64,000 nucleotides of DNA from Chitinispirillales bacterium (GCA_031281485.1 JAITFI010000065.1:1-64000); one strand, 5' to 3'; numbered from the stretch's first letter, positions 28,387-38,510 are shown. The notes: generated by a model from the letters alone, not told the origin. Program-made: numbers and translations.

Positions 28387-29211
28387 TTAATCGTCGTCGT
28401 CGGCCATTTTCGCGTTCTTCTTGTGCGCGACGCGGTGGCGCTTGGCCTTGTTTTCCTCGCCGGCGCTCTCAACCGGCGCCGGGGCCGCGGCCGGTTCGTC
28501 CTTGGCGGCCATCTCTTCCGCAGCCGCCGCGGCGGTCGCGTGCTCCAGAATTATGTCGCTGATGGCGCGGGTGATAAGCTGCACGGACTTGATCGCGTCG
28601 TCGTTGCCGGGGATGGGGTAGTCGACCATGTCGGGATCGCAGTTGGTGTCAACCATCGCCCCGATGGGGATTCCGAGGCGCTTCCCCTCCGTGATCGCGA
28701 TATGCTCTTTTATGGTATCGACCACGAAGATGATGGCGGGAGTACGCCGCATATAGCGGATGCCCGTCAGGATAGATACAAGTTTATTTTTCTTTTTGGC
28801 GATGAGCAAGCGCTCTTTTTTGGGGAGCAGCTCGATAGTCCCGTCGGTCTCCATTTTCTCGATTTTGTCGAGTTTCGCGATGCTCTGCTTGATGGTTTGG
28901 AAGTTGGTCAGCATGCCGCCCAGCCAGCGCTCCGTGACGTAGGGCATCCCGCAGCGGGTGGCCTCCTCGCGGATGCAGTCGCGCAGCTGCTTTTTGGTTC
29001 CGACAAAGAGCACCTTGCCGCCTTTTTTGACCTCGGTCTTCACGCGCTCGATGAATTTGTCGAGCGTGGTGATCGTTTTGTTGAGGTCGATGATGTAGAT
29101 GCCGTTTTTGGGGCAGAGGATAAAGCGCTTCATCTTGGGGTTCCAGCGCTTGGTCTGGTGGCCGAAATGGGTTCCGGCCTCCAATAGGTCCTGCAGGGTC
29201 ACTGAAGACAT
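28387..29211 (-). CDS. rpsB: 30S ribosomal protein S2
   Basis: LLEAGTHFGHQTKRWNPKMKRFI, ERWLGGMLTNFQTI, NDDAIKSVQLI. Confidence 0.97.
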   Translation of the reverse strand: MSSVTLQDLLEAGTHFGHQTKRWNPKMKRFILCPKNGIYIIDLNKTITTLDKFIERVKTEVKKGGKVLFVGTKKQLRDCIREEATRCGMPYVTERWLGGMLTNFQTIKQSIAKLDKIEKMETDGTIELLPKKERLLIAKKKNKLVSILTGIRYMRRTPAIIFVVDTIKEHIAITEGKRLGIPIGAMVDTNCDPDMVDYPIPGNDDAIKSVQLITRAISDIILEHATAAAAAEEMAAKDEPAAAPAPVESAGEENKAKRHRVAHKKNAKMADDDD

Positions 29212-29347
29212 GGCACAGCACTCCTTAATATTGTATGGGTTGAACGTCCACGGCTGTCATCGCAAAAAAACCACCCGCCCTATTTTTGACGATAGGGCAG
29301 GCACCCGTTTTCCGCTCGACCGTGTGATTAAAATTACCGAATAAAAA

Positions 29348-29737
29348 TTAGCGCTTCGAGAACTGGAAGCGGCGGCGCGCGCCGGCCTGACCGTACTTCT
29401 TGCGTTCAACGACGCGTGAGTCGCGCGTCAGCATACCGCCTTTGCGCAACACTTTGCGGTTGTCTTCGCTCACAAGCGCCAATGCGCGGGAGATGCCGAG
29501 CCGTATCGCCCCGGACTGCCCGCTGAGCCCGCCGCCGCGCACCCGCGCCACGATGTCGTAACTCTCGGCGACATTCAGCATTTGCAGGGGCTTCACAACG
29601 TCCATGACGAGCACATCGCTCTTGAGGTACTCGGCCAAAGTTTTGCCGTTGACGTTCCTCTCGCCCTTGCCGGGGCGAAGAATGACGCACGCGATCGCGT
29701 TTTTACGCTTTCCGGTTCCGAAATACTTGGTCTCCAA
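29348..29737 (-). CDS. rpsI: 30S ribosomal protein S9
   Basis: YFGTGKRKNAIACV, GGGLSGQSGAIRLGISRAL, TRDSRVVERKKYGQAGARRRFQFSKR. Confidence 0.97.
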   Translation of the reverse strand: METKYFGTGKRKNAIACVILRPGKGERNVNGKTLAEYLKSDVLVMDVVKPLQMLNVAESYDIVARVRGGGLSGQSGAIRLGISRALALVSEDNRKVLRKGGMLTRDSRVVERKKYGQAGARRRFQFSKR

Positions 29738-29801
29738 AATACTGCTCCTTACGTTTTTTTATTTATTGTACCGGATTGCTTATCTCGCCGTAAAGCAATA
29801 A

Positions 29802-29827
29802 CGTCATTGCGAGCGAAACGAAGCAAT
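29802..29827 (+). repeat. Short dispersed-type repeat (CGTCATTGCGAGCGAAACGAAGCAAT)
   Basis: Sequence type recognised as a common intergenic dispersed repeat; only one copy read here. Confidence 0.45.
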
Positions 29828-29865
29828 TCGGAAAGTCATATTCATACCAAATGTAATAACAAATC

Positions 29866-30318
29866 CTACAAGACCGGCGTCCGCCCCACCGCGAGCTTCA
29901 ACTCCTTCGGCTGTTGCGCCGCGTGCGGATGTTCCGAACCGCGGTAGACGAAGAGCTTCCGCATAATGGCACGCCCGCGCGGGTTCTTCGAGACCATGCC
30001 GTGAACGGCGTGGGTGACGACCTTAGTTGAATCGAGCTTCATTTGTTCCTCGAAGCTGCGGATTTTGTCCCCGCCCTGATACATCGAGTGGCGGAAGTAG
30101 CCCTTGGTCTCCGGCTTTGTCCCGCTGAGCCTGACCTTATCGGCGTTGACGACGATTAGGTAGTCCCCGTGGTCCTGGTTGGGGGAGTAGGCGACCTTCC
30201 CCTTGCCGATGAGTATCTGAGCGGCCTTGCTGGCGAGCCGCCCAAGCGTGAGCTCGGAGGCGTCCACTACAAACCACCTGCGTTCAATGGATTCGGCGTT
30301 GACGACGACAGTTTTCAT
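29866..30318 (-). CDS. rplM: 50S ribosomal protein L13
   Basis: RRWFVVDASELTLGRLASKAAQILIGKGKVAYSPNQDHGDYLIVVNADKV. Confidence 0.97.
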   Translation of the reverse strand: MKTVVVNAESIERRWFVVDASELTLGRLASKAAQILIGKGKVAYSPNQDHGDYLIVVNADKVRLSGTKPETKGYFRHSMYQGGDKIRSFEEQMKLDSTKVVTHAVHGMVSKNPRGRAIMRKLFVYRGSEHPHAAQQPKELKLAVGRTPVL

Positions 30319-30608
30319 CTTTTTACCCCTTAACCCTACTGCATTAATGAATAATTAATTGATTTTAGCGGTTCCCGAAACGCGGATTTTCCGGCTAATC
30401 TATCAAATATAGGTTATGGGTGAGGGCGGTGTCAAATATTTTTTTATTTTTTTTAGAGTCCGTTTTTTGGGCTGTGCCGGCGCCGCTTCGGGGTACAGGG
30501 TAAAGAATTTTTCTTCGGAGGCCCCCCGAACATACTATATTATATATATTGTATTGTATCCGCATACAATGAATCATAACATAAACCCTTTTTCAAGGAC
30601 GCCGCCCC

Positions 30609-31649
30609 CTGAACCGCGCCGCCCCATTTTCAACCCTTTCCCTCGCGATCCTCGCTGCGGTCGCCTTCGCGGTCGGCGCCTTTGCCCAGACCCAAGGCGG
30701 CTCCGCGCCCACCGTCGGCTCCGCGCAGCGGTTGATGGTGCGCCAAATGTACGCTGAGGCGGCTCGGGAGATCAACACCGTCCTAAAGAGCGACCCGGAA
30801 AACATCGACGCCCTGTACACGCTGGCGGCTATTGAGCAAACGCGGATTTTGGATTACGAGTCTTACAGCATAGACGGGGCGCGTTTTCTGTCTTTGGCCG
30901 ACAGCCTGCGGGATATATTCGATAGGCGGCAAGCGGTGCTGCGCGGCGGCGATTCATTGCGGTGCATCTTCTATCGGGCTAATATCTTGGGCGGGATCAG
31001 CCTCATGCAGGCCAAGCGCGGGGCATGGATAGAGGGGGCGAGGAGCGCGATGGCCTCGTCGGGGTTGTACAAGCAGGTGAAAAAAGCCGATCCCGGACAC
31101 CTCGGCGCGGAACTCGGGCTTGGGATATTCGACTACTACTTCGGGACAAGCCTGAAGTGGATCCCCTTTGCCGGCGGCGGCAGCGTGGAACGGGGCTTGG
31201 AGGCTATGGAGCGGGCGCTCCACGCCCCCTTCCCATTCGACCACGCGGCGAAAAGCTCCTACTGCTGGATGCTGATAGACCGCAAACAGTACAAAAAAGC
31301 GGACTCGCTGGCGCACACAGTTTTGGTGGAAATCCCGACCAGCACGATATTTTTGCGTATAAGAGCCCTTATTGCCCTATGGGCCGGCTGCTACGACGAC
31401 GCGCTCCACCTTGGCAACAAGTTAAGAACCTTATCCGAGAAACGCGCGCCGGTCAACTGGTCGGACTTGATCACAAGCTATTACATCATAACAAGCGCGC
31501 ACGATAATCTGGGGCAAAAAGCGGAGGCATACAAATTAGCCGACAAAGGCCTAGCCTTGCCGATGCCGACAGAATTCAAAAACATGCATAACGTTAAAGA
31601 GCACATAAAGTTTTTAAACGGAATCAAGGGGAAATATAAGAAGAAGTAA
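30609..31649 (+). CDS. Exported TPR-like protein, probable CTG start
   Basis: The in-frame extension upstream of the track's ATG encodes a signal peptide LNRAAPFSTLSLAILAAVAFAVGAFAQ; no ATG/GTG/TTG before the upstream TAA at 30582; AAGGA at 30595. Confidence 0.65.
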   Translation: MNRAAPFSTLSLAILAAVAFAVGAFAQTQGGSAPTVGSAQRLMVRQMYAEAAREINTVLKSDPENIDALYTLAAIEQTRILDYESYSIDGARFLSLADSLRDIFDRRQAVLRGGDSLRCIFYRANILGGISLMQAKRGAWIEGARSAMASSGLYKQVKKADPGHLGAELGLGIFDYYFGTSLKWIPFAGGGSVERGLEAMERALHAPFPFDHAAKSSYCWMLIDRKQYKKADSLAHTVLVEIPTSTIFLRIRALIALWAGCYDDALHLGNKLRTLSEKRAPVNWSDLITSYYIITSAHDNLGQKAEAYKLADKGLALPMPTEFKNMHNVKEHIKFLNGIKGKYKKK

Positions 31650-31709
31650 GGTGGATTGATGTCAATCAATATAATAATGGATTTTAATGATTAATGATTT
31701 AAGGATAAA

Positions 31710-33434
31710 ATGATGGACAAATCGTTTGATGTTAATTTTAAAGTATCAATTTTATCGAAGCTATTGATGTTGGCGATAATAACGCTATTTATCGTCACGT
31801 CCCCGACCGCCTTTGCCGACGGCCGCGACAATGCCGGCTATAACCCCATGATACGTCCCGACGACCGTATAAACCGTTTCGTCCAGCGAGCATATTCGCG
31901 TTACGGCATTTTACCCAAAGGGTTTCACAGGCAACCGATGGGAACGGCGGATTTCTTGAATTATCTCGATACACTTTCAACGCTGCCCGTTAGCGCCGAA
32001 GAGCGTTATACCTTAGAGATGTTACGCGGATATTTATCCGTCGACAAGGGGTTATACGGATTTCGCGGAGGAGAGGAGACAAGAAACGGCGGTGATTATA
32101 GAGACAATCAAAATCAATACGGCCTGATAATTAACTTAGACCTGAACGCAGACGCTTGGAGTAAATCGGGCGGCGGCATCGGCCCGCGCGTCGGCGGGCG
32201 CGGAATCATCGGCCCGCAGCTGCGCGGCCACATCGGGCGGGTGTCGTTCTACTCCTCATTGGACGTGTGGACGGAGTACGTGTACGACTCTCTCTTTATG
32301 CAAACCTCCTATCAGCCGTACGACGGTGTGCCGTACGAGCTTTACGGGCGCTACGATAAGGAACACGGCGGCAACGTCCGCTCTTCCGACCTGCCGCGTT
32401 GCGGCGTGGTCTTTGACGCCGGACGGATCAGTTTACAAGGGGGAATAGACTACTTGCGCTTGGGGCCCGCGGCCTATTTTCCCCTCACGCTGTCCGGTAA
32501 CGCGCCGCCCATCACATACGCGCGCGGAATCTTTGATTTGACGTACGTGGAGTACCACCACACCGTAGGTATACTGCGTTCCCAGAGAGACAAGTCAAAG
32601 TATATCTACTCAAACGGACTGGTCGGGAACTTGTGGGGCGGACGCGTGCGGTGGGGAATAAGCGAGGTGATGATCGGCGGCAGTACAACGAACCAGCAGG
32701 ACGACGACCCGGCCAACACGATACGCGAGGAGTATGTCGGGCAGGAACTTGGTTGGGAAGAGGCATTTTTTGTCCCGTTCGTGCCAATGGTCTTCGTGGA
32801 ACACTATGTAGGCGACAAAAACAACGCGGCGCTCGCTCTCGACGCTACGGTCAACTGGCCGAAGGATTTCCGTTTTTACTTCGAGTTCTTCCTAGACGAC
32901 ATGCTCGCGCCGTGGAAGATAATGAGCGACGACTGGGGGAACAAGTGGGCGCTTACCATAGGGGCGCAGTACTTTGCAAACTGGAAAAACAGGGACGTAA
33001 GCGTCGGGCTGGAGATAAGCCGGGTTGAGCCGTGGGTCTACACGCACTTCTACGGCGGGAGCCACAGGTACGACCATTTCAATGTATGCCTCGGATCGGC
33101 GGCGGGGCCTAATTCTCTCTCGGCGGTTGTAAACGGCGACATCAGCGTCACGGAGAAGGTGACTCTTGGGGTCAGGGTTGCAAGTTTGTCGAACAATCCA
33201 TCCGCTCGCGGCGGCAAGATAACTGATATTTTTCAGGATGAGGGCCGCGGAAGTACGCCGGACGCCGGTATCAAGAAGTTTCTGGGGCCGGGGACGGTTA
33301 GTTATATTAGGCCGGGTTTGTACGGGCGCTACGACCCGTTCGGGCTTTTCAGGGTGAACGCCGGGATAGACGTTGATGTCGCGGAGGAGCGGGGGCGGGT
33401 TAGTTTTTCACTTGACGGGGGATTTAGGTTTTAA
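31710..33434 (+). CDS. Outer-membrane beta-barrel protein (capsule assembly Wzi-like)
   Basis: Signal peptide ...SPTAFA; NRFVQRAYSRYGILPKGFHRQPMG; alternating amphipathic strands; LRLGPAAYFPLTLSGNAPP. Confidence 0.6.
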   Translation: MMDKSFDVNFKVSILSKLLMLAIITLFIVTSPTAFADGRDNAGYNPMIRPDDRINRFVQRAYSRYGILPKGFHRQPMGTADFLNYLDTLSTLPVSAEERYTLEMLRGYLSVDKGLYGFRGGEETRNGGDYRDNQNQYGLIINLDLNADAWSKSGGGIGPRVGGRGIIGPQLRGHIGRVSFYSSLDVWTEYVYDSLFMQTSYQPYDGVPYELYGRYDKEHGGNVRSSDLPRCGVVFDAGRISLQGGIDYLRLGPAAYFPLTLSGNAPPITYARGIFDLTYVEYHHTVGILRSQRDKSKYIYSNGLVGNLWGGRVRWGISEVMIGGSTTNQQDDDPANTIREEYVGQELGWEEAFFVPFVPMVFVEHYVGDKNNAALALDATVNWPKDFRFYFEFFLDDMLAPWKIMSDDWGNKWALTIGAQYFANWKNRDVSVGLEISRVEPWVYTHFYGGSHRYDHFNVCLGSAAGPNSLSAVVNGDISVTEKVTLGVRVASLSNNPSARGGKITDIFQDEGRGSTPDAGIKKFLGPGTVSYIRPGLYGRYDPFGLFRVNAGIDVDVAEERGRVSFSLDGGFRF

Positions 33435-33438
33435 AGCT

Positions 33439-34233
33439 ATGGGTCCTAAAAAACATCTTGGCCAGCACTTTCTCACCGCTCCGGCTTTTGCTAAGAGGAT
33501 CGCCGACGCGGTGCCCGCCGTCGGCGAGGAGCGTGTGCTTGAGGTAGGGCCCGGGCGGGGGGCGCTCAGTGTGTATTTGTTGGAGCGTTTTCCGTTTATG
33601 CACTTAGTGGAAATTGACGCCGATTCTATCGATACGTTAAAGAATAAGCTTGGCGATGGCGGTTACCGTATACACAATGAGGATGTGATGGGCTTTGATT
33701 TTTCTATGGTCGGGTTTCCGTTGCACTTGGTTGGGAACTTGCCGTATAATATAGGGGCGCTTATCATAAAGAAGGCGCTGATGGAGGCGCCGCGTGTGGC
33801 GTCTTGTACGTTTATGGTGCAGCGTGAGGTCGCGTCGCGGATTGTCAGCGGGCCGGGCGGCAGGCAAAACGGGTTTCTGTCTATATTCTGTCAGTTTTTC
33901 GGCGAGGCGAAATTGCTCTTTCATGTGCCGCCCGGAGCTTTTTTCCCGCGGCCCAATGTTGACTCGTCGGTATTTCAGATTATAGTAGATGCGGATATAG
34001 AGAAAAAACTTTGCCGTGAGCGGTGGAAGGATTTCTTTGCCTTTGTGGACAGCGGGTTTTCTATGCGGCGAAAACAGCTTGCCAAGGTGTTGTCGTTACG
34101 ACGCGGGCGCGATAAAGATTATTATCGCGGAGCGTTGTCGGATATAGGGATAGACGCGGCGGCGCGGCCCGAGGATTTGGGCGTCGGCGAGTGGCTGAGA
34201 TTGTACGGGCGGGTGCGCGATGAATCAATTTAG
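33439..34233 (+). CDS. rsmA: 16S rRNA (adenine1518/1519-N6)-dimethyltransferase
   Basis: MGPKKHLGQHFLTAPAFAKRIADAV, VLEVGPGRGALS, LVGNLPYNIGALII. Confidence 0.94.
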   Translation: MGPKKHLGQHFLTAPAFAKRIADAVPAVGEERVLEVGPGRGALSVYLLERFPFMHLVEIDADSIDTLKNKLGDGGYRIHNEDVMGFDFSMVGFPLHLVGNLPYNIGALIIKKALMEAPRVASCTFMVQREVASRIVSGPGGRQNGFLSIFCQFFGEAKLLFHVPPGAFFPRPNVDSSVFQIIVDADIEKKLCRERWKDFFAFVDSGFSMRRKQLAKVLSLRRGRDKDYYRGALSDIGIDAAARPEDLGVGEWLRLYGRVRDESI

Positions 34234-36262
34234 GATTTTGGCGTTACTATCTATACTGACAATTCTTATCCCGACAGCTACGAACGCCGGCGGCGCTCGG
34301 CACTTTCCGGATGAGTTGACATTCCCGCGTGTCAATGAAGAGGAGGCTGACAGCGGCGATGCCGTCAAAGATATGATGGATTCTTCCAATACAGTCAACA
34401 TCTCCGTCGATCAAACGCTCTTTGACAAATCCTACACGGGCATAAACAAGCTCTTCTACGCCCAAACGTTCGGCCCCGCGTCTTTGGAACAAAGCGTGTG
34501 GTACGAGTTGCGGCGCGACAAATTGTTGAATACCCGGCACTACCTGAACGCGTCGGGGGCGCTCTCTTACAGCCTTGCGAATCCGCGCTACGCTTGGGTT
34601 ACTCCCGGCCTCGATTGGTCGCCCATTGTCCAATACTCAAACGATCGCGCCGGAAACAACGCGCTCACGACCGTCGATCTCGGGCCGACCGCCGCGTTCA
34701 AACCTTACGGCGTGGGCGCCGTCCTTCGGGCCGGCATATCGGGCCGCCGCGTGGATTCGCTCGCCGGGGTGCTCAGGGTCGGCGAGCAGCGTAGCAGCGT
34801 AGGGGCGTACGGCGCGTTCAATGTAGGGTCGGAAGAGGAGCCTCTGCCCTTTGCACCGGTTTATTTCTACGCGGACGGCATCGGCAGGCAGATCGAGAAT
34901 TCGAGCATGACGTCGCTCACAAGTAACGTGTTGAGCGCCGTGGCGGTTGGGGATCGCGACAGTATGTTCGTGTACGGCGCGGTCACGTTCTTTAACGGCA
35001 GAGAGGGGTATTTGGAGGGCAGCGCCGACAGCCGAGCGGCGCAGTTCACCGAGACGCCTTGGCGCGTGGAGCGAAACCTGACCGCCACCGCCGGCTACAA
35101 GGCGGCGCAGAGGTACATGTTCTTCCCGTCATTCTACTACAGCGTTTCGGAGAACACGCTTGAGTTTCTGAACGATACCCGCAAACGCGATGAAAAGACG
35201 CTGCGCCAAACGTTGTCGGGGGCGGTGTCCACCGATTCAACCGCCGGACTCTATTACAGCGGGCAACTCAGTTTCGAGTGGCGCGGGCACGACAAACTCT
35301 TCGGCAAAGAGATGCCTATGCAGTCAACGGCGGAGAACATCGACAGTCTGGAGGTCAACCTCTGGGACTATTTCGCGTTCGACCCGCGCACCGTGCACAG
35401 CATCGCCGTGCGCCTGCCGCGGTCTATGCGGCTGAAGTACGAATTCGGCCTCTCTCGCTTCCTCACGGAGTACCCGAACTTCTACGTAAGGGGCAGGGAC
35501 ACCGTAACAAATAAGGACGACAGCGACCGTCGCACCCTGCAACATAAGCTTGCGCTCGAATACAAAGACGACAGTACGTTGAAAGCGGAGGTTTACGGGG
35601 AAATCACCGGCTATGACTTAGTTTTTCTGAGGCAGGAGAAGAGCGGCAGCAACCGCACCGACGACGGGCAGAAGATCGGGCTTGTCGTGGAGTGGGCGCC
35701 GTGTAACGAGTTTTTGATAACCGAGGCGCTCTCCACGGAGGCCAAAAGGGGCAATTTTCACTTCCCGGCCTTTCATCAGCAGGCGTTGCAGCGCCCGCGC
35801 TATTCCCGCGCCGTCAACTCATCTTTGTCGACGACGTGGCAACTATCGCCGCTTGTGGGCCTGAGCGGTCAGTGGAATATCAAGTTGTCAGATTACGGTT
35901 TCTGGTACGGACGCGAGTACATGGATGAGATTCTGGCGGTTAATCCCGAGGCGCGGGTCGACTACTACGCGATAACGAGCAAGTCCGTCTACTACACCGT
36001 AGACTTGGCGGTCAATTTCAGGCCGTGGGAGGCGGTCATAACGGCCGGAAACGCTTTTACGTGCGCGCGCGACCGAAACTACAGCGCCGGAAATTATATT
36101 TTAGCTAACGAGAACGGGTACTCGGTCAAACCGTATCTCAAAGCGGCGGTCTCAATACGCGAGCGCGTGGAGCTTGACGCGCACCTGAGCCGGACATTCG
36201 TGGCGGGCGACGACGCGCTCGGCTACTGGGACTTCAGACTGCAAGCCGTAGGAGGCTTTTGA
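34220..36262 (+). CDS. Hypothetical outer-membrane beta-barrel protein
   Basis: Signal peptide MNQFRILALLSILTILIPTATNAG; repeated amphipathic strands; overlaps the rsmA end. Confidence 0.6.
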   Translation: MNQFRILALLSILTILIPTATNAGGARHFPDELTFPRVNEEEADSGDAVKDMMDSSNTVNISVDQTLFDKSYTGINKLFYAQTFGPASLEQSVWYELRRDKLLNTRHYLNASGALSYSLANPRYAWVTPGLDWSPIVQYSNDRAGNNALTTVDLGPTAAFKPYGVGAVLRAGISGRRVDSLAGVLRVGEQRSSVGAYGAFNVGSEEEPLPFAPVYFYADGIGRQIENSSMTSLTSNVLSAVAVGDRDSMFVYGAVTFFNGREGYLEGSADSRAAQFTETPWRVERNLTATAGYKAAQRYMFFPSFYYSVSENTLEFLNDTRKRDEKTLRQTLSGAVSTDSTAGLYYSGQLSFEWRGHDKLFGKEMPMQSTAENIDSLEVNLWDYFAFDPRTVHSIAVRLPRSMRLKYEFGLSRFLTEYPNFYVRGRDTVTNKDDSDRRTLQHKLALEYKDDSTLKAEVYGEITGYDLVFLRQEKSGSNRTDDGQKIGLVVEWAPCNEFLITEALSTEAKRGNFHFPAFHQQALQRPRYSRAVNSSLSTTWQLSPLVGLSGQWNIKLSDYGFWYGREYMDEILAVNPEARVDYYAITSKSVYYTVDLAVNFRPWEAVITAGNAFTCARDRNYSAGNYILANENGYSVKPYLKAAVSIRERVELDAHLSRTFVAGDDALGYWDFRLQAVGGF

Positions 36263-36756
36263 TGAACATGTCACGAATCAACGCCCTATTCGCCCTATTG
36301 GGCCTGTTAATGGTATGCGGCTGCTCGATCTTCGACCTGAAGAACCCGGAACCGCCGCTTGTCGGCGTGAAGACCGAAGACCCGCTCAATATCGGCGACA
36401 TTCTGAGCATCGTGAGCGAGTCGTCCGTCGACATGGACTACAGCGACTACTTTGTGAACGGCGTGGTCTTTGAGTACGTGCATTTCCAAAAGATAACGGG
36501 CAAAGGCGAACTCATAAACATGCTGAACCGCCTGCGCACGCAGACGTCGCTTGTGGAGTGGCAGCCCGAAAGGGCCAATAAGCGCTTTGAGGGGAATTTG
36601 CAGATAGCGGAAAACATGCCCTACACCGTCTACTCCGGCGGAAGGGTGATATGCACCGGGCTTGCCGATTTCCATATCGTCAGAGAGCCGGATTGGATGA
36701 TAAGCTACTGGAAGGATGTGCCGGATGGCGGATACATACCGTTCTTCGAACCGTAA
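36262..36756 (+). CDS. Hypothetical lipoprotein
   Basis: LLGLLMVCGCSIFDLKNPEPP lipobox. Confidence 0.65.
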   Translation: MNMSRINALFALLGLLMVCGCSIFDLKNPEPPLVGVKTEDPLNIGDILSIVSESSVDMDYSDYFVNGVVFEYVHFQKITGKGELINMLNRLRTQTSLVEWQPERANKRFEGNLQIAENMPYTVYSGGRVICTGLADFHIVREPDWMISYWKDVPDGGYIPFFEP

Positions 36757-37441
36757 ACGTACGACGGAATCAGCGCTGCCCGCGCGGTCAACGCGCCACG
36801 GCGTCGAGCTCGCGGCCGCCGGAGTATTAGCGGCGGCGGCGCTATTAACGCTGATACTCTCCTGCGACATACTGTTGCTGCCGCCGACCGGTTTCCCGGA
36901 AGACGGGCCAAACCCCCGCTCCACACCCACAGGCACAATCGAATACCTCTTCCGCGCCTACGAGGACAAGCGTATCGACCTCTTCACGGAACTGCTGCCC
37001 AAAAACGGGACGTATCGGTTCTTTATCTCTCCCGACTACTCCGACGCCTACGCCGCGACGCACAGCACCGACGCCATCATAGCGCGGATTGAGGAGGGCC
37101 AATACGCCTACGTGACGCCGGGCAACTACTACTACTGGGGCCACGAGAGCGAATTAGCCAAACACCGGCGTCTATTCAGCATGGCCGACGTAATAGAGTT
37201 CACCGAGTACCCCATAGTGAACGAACACAACTTCCGCTACCGAATAGACGAGAACAGCGACACCACGCACGTAGAGGTGAGAACAACGGCGGGGGAACTT
37301 TGCATAGGCTTCAGAGACACGCTCTACTGTACGCAAAAAGAGGGCCAGTCCCAAATCTTCTTGCTTGAACGCGAGACGGATAGGAAGACAGGGGATAAAC
37401 TTTGGGTCATAAAGGATTGGTTTGATCTTAACAGTATTTGA
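36725..37441 (+). CDS. Hypothetical lipoprotein, related in layout to the preceding gene
   Basis: LTLILSCDILLLPPTG lipobox-like; GTIEYLFRAYEDKRIDLFTELL (NTF2-like fold guess); overlaps 36262-36756 by 32 nt. Confidence 0.6.
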   Translation: MADTYRSSNRKRTTESALPARSTRHGVELAAAGVLAAAALLTLILSCDILLLPPTGFPEDGPNPRSTPTGTIEYLFRAYEDKRIDLFTELLPKNGTYRFFISPDYSDAYAATHSTDAIIARIEEGQYAYVTPGNYYYWGHESELAKHRRLFSMADVIEFTEYPIVNEHNFRYRIDENSDTTHVEVRTTAGELCIGFRDTLYCTQKEGQSQIFLLERETDRKTGDKLWVIKDWFDLNSI

Positions 37442-37485
37442 GGTTTGGAGGAACCGACGGGCGAATCCGTCCGACAAAATAAAGT

Positions 37486-37520
37486 TTGACTTTTTTATGC
37501 CGATTAATGTATATTATTAT
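37486..37520 (+). promoter_or_regulatory. Promoter-like TTGAC...TAATGTATATTATTAT
   Basis: Near-duplicate of 37829-37862. Confidence 0.6.
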
Positions 37521-37563
37521 AGAGAATTAGTACGCTGCGGTTTAAACTTCAAAGGAGGGTGTC

Positions 37564-37749
37564 ATGGCGACGTTAACGGTAGCGGATGATCGGTTGCTGG
37601 AAGTAGATGAGTGCGCGAAGAATGAAGAGCGTAGCCGCGAGGATATCGTCAATGAGGCAATATCTCTGTATTTGCGCAAAAAAAGATGGAACAAAATCTT
37701 TGAAGAGGGTGACCGTTTAGCCGCAAAGAATGGGATTACGTCTGATTGA
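37564..37749 (+). CDS. Orphan ribbon-helix-helix (CopG-like) antitoxin-type protein
   Basis: ATLTVADDRLLEVDECAKNEERSREDIVNEAISLYLRKKR. Confidence 0.65.
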   Translation: MATLTVADDRLLEVDECAKNEERSREDIVNEAISLYLRKKRWNKIFEEGDRLAAKNGITSD

Positions 37750-37828
37750 CCGGTTTTGCTCGAAAAAACCAATTATATCGCGCAAAACCCGGGATATTCT
37801 TCGATTTTTAACTTTTTTAAAATAAATC

Positions 37829-37862
37829 TTGACTCTTTTCCGCCGCTAATATATATTATTAT
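37829..37862 (+). promoter_or_regulatory. Promoter-like TTGAC...TAATATATATTATTATT
   Basis: Shares AAATAAA-TTGACt-TTTT-GCCG-TAAT-TATATTATTAT with 37480-37520. Confidence 0.6.
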
Positions 37863-38227
37863 TGTATGCGTCTGTACGGGACGTATGGTCTAAAAGCGGC
37901 CGCTTTTAACTTTTTTACGGTAACCGGAGGCAAAGGCCTACTATTATGATAGATACGCCGACTGTCTTAGGGCTCTTGATTGCGTCGCTTGCGGCGCCAA
38001 GGGGGGCGTATTCTGTACGCGCCGTACGCGCCGCGTGCGGGGGCGCGAGGGTTGCCGCGCGCTCGGCGGGCGGGGAGGCCGGTCGCCGTGGGGTTTGGGA
38101 GGCGTGCTTGGGGCGTGATAGCGCTGGGATGCTTGTTAATTATTTTAATTATTTTATTTTTAATTATTATTTTAATACTCAGTCTAACATTGGCAACTAC
38201 GCCCGGGCGGTTGATTTAGCCCGCGTA

Positions 38228-38241
38228 CCCCCCCCCCCCCC
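38228..38241 (+). repeat. Poly-C tract (14 C)
   Basis: Homopolymer followed by ATACACGCGCATACGCAAGT. Confidence 0.95.
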
Positions 38242-38510
38242 ATACACGCGCATACGCAAGTCGCAATATCTCAACGAGTCGCAGATGGCCTAAGGCTAGC
38301 TGTCCACTCTGTTTTATTCTACGCTATAAAATATCATCGAGCCAATATCAACCGCGCCATTGCGGTTGCATCAGTCATTTTTTGCAAACCATTTCCATCA
38401 AACTTAAAAAACGCGAATTCCAACGTTCTGTGGGGGACGCTAGACAACCCCCATCACAATACAATTTATATATGAAAGGGGTATCGAGACTGTCTACTCG
38501 GTAAAATACT

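Noticed and set aside
37946-38293. Protein-coding gene spanning the poly-C tract
   Set aside because: Low-complexity translation in all frames and no recognisable domain; reported only as a sequence feature.
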